Positions 6,416 to 8,737 of a stretch of 8,737 bases of DNA are shown here, piece by piece. The first letter of the stretch is position 1, and every line of letters starts with the position of its first letter. The stretch is from assembly GCA_947374705.1 (NCBI GenBank), contig CANCDA010000100.1:1-8737 (forward strand), in the 5' to 3' direction. The DNA comes from Comamonadaceae bacterium (GTDB lineage Bacteria; Pseudomonadota; Gammaproteobacteria; Burkholderiales; Burkholderiaceae_C). A program made the translations under genes and the position numbers. The notes beneath the pieces are model-generated. The model did no database searches and was not told the DNA's origin. It saw only the letters and a list, made by a program, of their open reading frames with translations.

Positions 6416-7111
6416 TCAGAACAAGCCGGAAGCAATGTTGATCGTCAATGCAATCAAGGTGATGTTGAAGAAGAACGCCAACACACAGTGAACGGTGCCT
6501 GTTCTGCGCATTTTTCGACTCGTAAAGCTCACGTCTGCGGTCTGGCCCGAGGTGCCGATCACGCAGGCGAAATACAAAAAATCGCCGTAGTCTGGCGCAT
6601 GCCCACCCGGAAATTCCAATCCACCATGGCTGTCGCCTTCAGGGTTGGGGAGGTAGTAATCATGGGCGTAGTGCAGGGCAAACATGACTTGCGTAAAGGC
6701 CCATGACGTGGCAATCGTGAGTGTGGCCAGTGCGATGTGCGCGTACAGTAAACCACCACGCAATGGCTTGGCGGTGGCCAGTTCTGCCACGATGGCACCG
6801 ATGCACATCAGGGCCGAAATGACGACAAAAGCGAGAATCAAAACCCGCCCATCATCTTGCTCGATGGCACGTTTTTTCATTCTCTCGTAAGACGACCAAA
6901 ACATCAGGCGTGCCGCCAGCACCAGATAGAGGCCAGCACCGACATTCCATCCCACAATGGCCTTGGTCACCGTTCGCATCGCCAAGACATCGGGCAGCAT
7001 GAAAGCGGTGGCGATGCCCAGCACCAGACAAAACAAAAGTCGAGGGCGGGCGACTAAAAAATGGATGAGGGGAAACTTGAATTCATCAGAATCCAGATGT
7101 GAAGTTGTCAT
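6416..7111 (-). CDS. DUF1345 integral membrane protein
   Basis: This inner-membrane protein of 231 residues belongs to the uncharacterised DUF1345 family, whose function is not known. Hydrophobic segments lie at about 22-40, 50-71, 90-111, 118-146 and 207-229, with a further short one near 176-187. The diagnostic part is the block SWAFTQVMFALHYAHDYY (136-153), then GGLEFPGGHAPDYGDFLYF (163-181), an acidic/aromatic loop, and IGTSGQTADVSFTSRKMRR (split at about 195), all typical of the family. The conserved His147, His150 and Asp residues in those loops might bind a ligand or metal, but this is a guess. The start has a good GAGG 5 nt upstream. It stands alone, with gaps on both sides, and shows no functional link to its flagellar or transport neighbours. 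Confidence 0.88.
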   Translation of the reverse strand: MTTSHLDSDEFKFPLIHFLVARPRLLFCLVLGIATAFMLPDVLAMRTVTKAIVGWNVGAGLYLVLAARLMFWSSYERMKKRAIEQDDGRVLILAFVVISALMCIGAIVAELATAKPLRGGLLYAHIALATLTIATSWAFTQVMFALHYAHDYYLPNPEGDSHGGLEFPGGHAPDYGDFLYFACVIGTSGQTADVSFTSRKMRRTGTVHCVLAFFFNITLIALTINIASGLF

Positions 7112-7130
7112 GGTGTCCTCGGTGACCGCA

Positions 7131-7148
7131 TGGCGTGCTCATACGCCA
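7131..7148. other. Inverted repeat between flgN and the DUF1345 gene
   Basis: TGGCGT and ACGCCA form perfect 6-bp arms around a 6-nt loop, 36 nt after the flgN stop and 20 nt before the DUF1345 ATG. No T run follows on the minus strand, so it is at best a weak or factor-dependent terminator for flgN. It might instead be a leader hairpin of the DUF1345 message. Confidence 0.3.
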
Positions 7149-7183
7149 AATCGTTCACATTACCACTTGTCTCACGTGCGCAA

Positions 7184-7564
7184 TCAAGCCCTCAATAATT
7201 TAAACGCACCACTTTGCCGAACGGCCCCGCCATAGGGCCCAGCCAATTGGGCATAGCTGGCCTCGCCGGTGGCTGGCACCAGCGCGTGCAAGGCACGCTC
7301 ATTCACCGCAGAGCGGCGAATCAACTGCTCTCTTTGCAAGGCCAAACTTTGAGCGACACGCTTGAGCCGGGCACGGTCGGCTTGGCGGGTGCGGGCTTGA
7401 GGGGCTTGCGCGGCAAAAAAATGGGCCGTGTCCACCGCCAACTTTTGCAATGCCGCGCTGGGTGCGCAGACCTCATCGGGTGAACCCTGACTCACCGCCA
7501 CCGCCAGTGCCTGGCACTGACGCTCAATCTGGCTGAGCAACTGCTCCAGCTCTGCGGGTGACAT
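7184..7564 (-). CDS. flgN: Flagellar export chaperone FlgN (FlgK/FlgL chaperone)
   Basis: This 126-residue, predominantly helical cytoplasmic protein is placed directly after flgM, the position of flgN in the flgA-flgM-flgN operons of enterobacteria and beta-proteobacteria. FlgN escorts the hook-filament junction proteins FlgK and FlgL to the export gate. The primary sequence is weakly conserved. What is visible is an N-terminal helix (LEQLLSQIERQCQALAVAV), a long Ala/Arg/Gln-rich helical middle, and a C-terminal tail with GPYGGAVRQSGAFKLLRA, similar in style to FlgN tails of related bacteria. The call therefore rests as much on position and length as on motifs. The start ATG is 26 nt past the flgM stop, with only a weak AGAG as ribosome site, so coupling to flgM is likely. 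Confidence 0.75.
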   Translation of the reverse strand: MSPAELEQLLSQIERQCQALAVAVSQGSPDEVCAPSAALQKLAVDTAHFFAAQAPQARTRQADRARLKRVAQSLALQREQLIRRSAVNERALHALVPATGEASYAQLAGPYGGAVRQSGAFKLLRA

Positions 7565-7585
7565 GGTGCATGCGCTCTAGTGAGA

Positions 7586-7599
7586 TCGCGCTAGCGCGA
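7586..7599. repeat. 14-bp perfect palindrome across the flgM stop codon
   Basis: TCGCGCTAGCGCGA is a perfect, spacerless dyad whose centre CTAG contains the flgM TAG stop on the minus strand. It lies 22 nt before the flgN start. Because it has no loop it would make a poor hairpin, and no T run follows. It may be chance in a G+C-rich region. Confidence 0.4.
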
Positions 7600-7899
7600 C
7601 GTGCGACTGAGCATGTCCTGCGCATTGGCCAGCAGCTTGTCCGCAATGGCTGCGGGGTTCACCACGTAGGTGCCTTGCTCGATGGCGGCGCGCACTGCAT
7701 TGACCTTGGCCATGTCCACGTCGGGCGCATCGCTGCTCTGGGCTTGTTTCATGGCGCGTACCTCGTTTGAAACCGTCACCTCAACCCCAGCAGAGGGCGC
7801 GGCGCGGCCTGCTCCTTTGGCCGCTCCTTTGAGCGCATCTGCGTCGGCGGTCGGTGGCTTGGCAAGGTTTGAATAATCCAATGATTGACCAATTTTCAT
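7591..7899 (-). CDS. flgM: Anti-sigma-28 factor FlgM
   Basis: This negative regulator of flagellin synthesis has 102 residues. It binds FliA in the cytoplasm and is secreted through the completed hook-basal body, which frees the sigma factor. The start ATG 7897-7899 has GGAG 6 nt upstream; the in-frame TTG four codons earlier is not needed. The N-terminus (MKIGQSLDYSNLAKPP and the Ala/Gly-rich part to about 40) looks disordered, as in the family. The C-terminal sigma-binding part shows VTVSNEVRAMKQAQ (41-54), DVDMAKVNAVRAAIEQGTY (60-78) and NPAAIADKLLANAQDML (81-97). The motif order, with V/I-D..KV..VR.AI..G.Y..N...IA..LL, is that of the FlgM domain. A near-consensus sigma-28 promoter lies immediately upstream, giving a feedback loop. 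It is followed by flgN. Confidence 0.93.
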   Translation of the reverse strand: MKIGQSLDYSNLAKPPTADADALKGAAKGAGRAAPSAGVEVTVSNEVRAMKQAQSSDAPDVDMAKVNAVRAAIEQGTYVVNPAAIADKLLANAQDMLSRTSR

Positions 7900-7909
7900 C
7901 ACGTACTCC

Positions 7910-7939
7910 AAAACACGGGGACTTGCTGTCCTTGTCCCC
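7910..7939 (-). other. Hairpin in the flgA-flgM gap, possibly a weak attenuator
   Basis: GGGGAC and GTCCCC arms (7917-7939) enclose an 11-nt loop; GTG and TTTT (7910-7913) follow on the minus strand, just before the GGAG ribosome site of flgM. The predicted sigma-28 start lies inside the first arm, so the full hairpin would form only in transcripts reading through from flgA. It could reduce read-through and make flgM depend mainly on its own promoter. Confidence 0.35.
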
Positions 7940-7942
7940 TGA

Positions 7943-7969
7943 CTATCGGCACAAACGCCCGCGACTTTA
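7943..7969 (-). promoter_or_regulatory. Sigma-28 (FliA) promoter of flgMN
   Basis: On the minus strand TAAAGTCG (7962-7969) is followed by exactly 11 nt and then GCCGATAG (7943-7950). The enterobacterial FliA consensus is TAAAGTTT-N11-GCCGATAA, so this matches 13 of 16 positions at the ideal spacing. Transcription should begin near 7936-7937, leaving a leader of about 37 nt before the flgM ATG. In Salmonella flgM has both read-through from the flgA promoter and its own class-3 promoter; the arrangement here looks the same. Confidence 0.88.
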
Positions 7970-8001
7970 ATTTTTTCGGCAACACCCTCTCCACAGCGCC
8001 G

Positions 8002-8737
8002 CTACATCTCGACTTGCACGGTACGGGCATCGAGCACCATACCCGACATCACCCGGCCATTGTCCATTCTGATTCGGGCCATTTGACCCACAACCCCTGC
8101 CGACAGGGCTTGCCCATCAGCGCTGATCTGAAAGCCCGAGCCCTGCGCCAGCACCCGCACTTGCGCTCCGGCCTGAAAGACTTGCGCCGCACGCACCGTG
8201 CTCTGGCGCAAGACTTGGCCCGTGCTCAAGGCACGGGTGGCGACTTGCCCGACCCAGGCGGCGGGTTCGGCCAGCACGGGGCTGGCTTCATCGGCCCAGT
8301 CCACCTCGGCCTGCATGCCGTCGGCCATGGTCATTACCGCACCAGCGACCACATCCCGTCGCACCACCCAGGCTTGGCCCCAGGCATGAATGGTGACGGG
8401 TATAAAAACGTTCCATTTCGTCTCCCCCGCCAAACAACGCAAGCCCAAACGGGTTTTGCCCCACAGGCGTGAACCTGTTGGGACATAGGGCTGCACTTGC
8501 GAGCAAGGGGCCAGCCGCAAGCGACTGTCCAAGTTACCTACGACAACTTCCATGCGCAAAGGCTCAACACCCGTGGCGGGCACGCTCGCGGACGACTGGG
8601 CCAACAACCAGCGCCGGGTGTTCTCCAGCCATTCGTTTTCAGACACCGCTGGCATCCGTGTTTGAGACCCAGTTTGCGCCTGAACGCCAGAAGCCAAGCC
8701 GCACAACACACTCCATTGAATGAGTACCGTGCACACC
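8002..8737 (-). CDS. flgA: Flagellar P-ring assembly chaperone FlgA (5' end probably cut off)
   Basis: This periplasmic chaperone is needed to polymerise FlgI into the P ring of the flagellar basal body. About 244 residues are visible. The reading could begin at a GTG at 8734-8736, but the segment VCTVLIQWSVLCGLASGVQA lacks the basic residues that normally open a signal peptide, so the true start is likely beyond the edge. Cleavage after VQA fits secretion. The N-terminal part has WLENTRRWLL, then SRLRLAPCSQ and GLRCLAG, whose two cysteines (about 78 and 101 from that GTG) match the disulfide pair of FlgA. The C-terminal SAF/chaperone domain carries VVRRDVVAGAVMTMADG, the family's ATRALSTGQVLRQSTVR block, VRVLAQGSGFQISADGQAL and the closing VMSGMVLDARTVQV. 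It is first in the flgA-flgM-flgN order. Confidence 0.93.
   Translation of the reverse strand, partial: VCTVLIQWSVLCGLASGVQAQTGSQTRMPAVSENEWLENTRRWLLAQSSASVPATGVEPLRMEVVVGNLDSRLRLAPCSQVQPYVPTGSRLWGKTRLGLRCLAGETKWNVFIPVTIHAWGQAWVVRRDVVAGAVMTMADGMQAEVDWADEASPVLAEPAAWVGQVATRALSTGQVLRQSTVRAAQVFQAGAQVRVLAQGSGFQISADGQALSAGVVGQMARIRMDNGRVMSGMVLDARTVQVEM

Noticed and set aside
7900..7911. TTG start for flgM four codons upstream
   Set aside because: The ATG at 7899 has a GGAG at ideal spacing, and that GGAG lies within the proposed extension.
7885..8472. Open frame of 195 codons on the + strand opposite flgA
   Set aside because: His/Pro-rich antisense shadow of a clear flgA; no ribosome site or domain.
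1..8737. CRISPR array, tRNA, rRNA, insertion sequence or phage genes
   Set aside because: No regularly spaced repeats, cloverleaf-like segments, transposase, integrase or terminal inverted repeats were found on reading both strands.

Overview
The window looks like a chromosomal stretch from a flagellated betaproteobacterium, most likely Burkholderiales and probably Comamonadaceae. Four things suggest this: the gene families present (a Porin_4-type trimeric porin, a Bug-family solute receptor, a TctD/TctE-type two-component pair), the flgA-flgM-flgN order, a textbook sigma-28 promoter, and moderately high G+C. The genus cannot be fixed from the sequence alone.

Layout. Positions 3-200 (+) hold the 3' end of fliA, the flagellar sigma factor sigma-28. 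Convergent with it (206-2288, minus) is a response regulator/sensor kinase pair of the TctD/TctE type, overlapping by 8 nt. Divergent from the regulator, across a 285-nt intergenic region with candidate operator repeats, lies a porin gene (2574-3896, +) ended by a hairpin terminator. Next is a periplasmic NMT1/SsuA-like ABC substrate-binding protein (4082-5092, +), which converges on a Bug/TctC-type binding protein (5112-6083, minus). A 332-nt non-coding gap separates that from a DUF1345 membrane protein (6416-7111, minus). The right end is flagellar again: flgN, flgM and the main part of flgA, all on the minus strand in the order flgA-flgM-flgN, with a near-consensus sigma-28 promoter directly upstream of flgM.

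How the genes fit together. The two flagellar ends belong to one circuit: FliA drives the class-3 flgM promoter, FlgM is the anti-sigma factor that inhibits FliA until it is exported, and FlgN is a chaperone for the hook-filament junction proteins. Between them sits a roughly 7-kb nutrient-sensing and uptake cassette. It resembles known tctDE/porin/tctCBA loci, with a sensor, an outer-membrane pore and periplasmic receptors, but it contains no inner-membrane transporter subunit. The receptors must therefore work with a permease encoded elsewhere or act only in sensing.

The most notable anomaly is a run of 12 G (coding strand) at the very end of the kinase gene. As written it gives an atypical C-terminus that ends 5 nt from the fliA stop. 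With one G fewer, the frame gives a conventional kinase C-terminus ending at position 244. This is either a phase-variable tract or a homopolymer length error.
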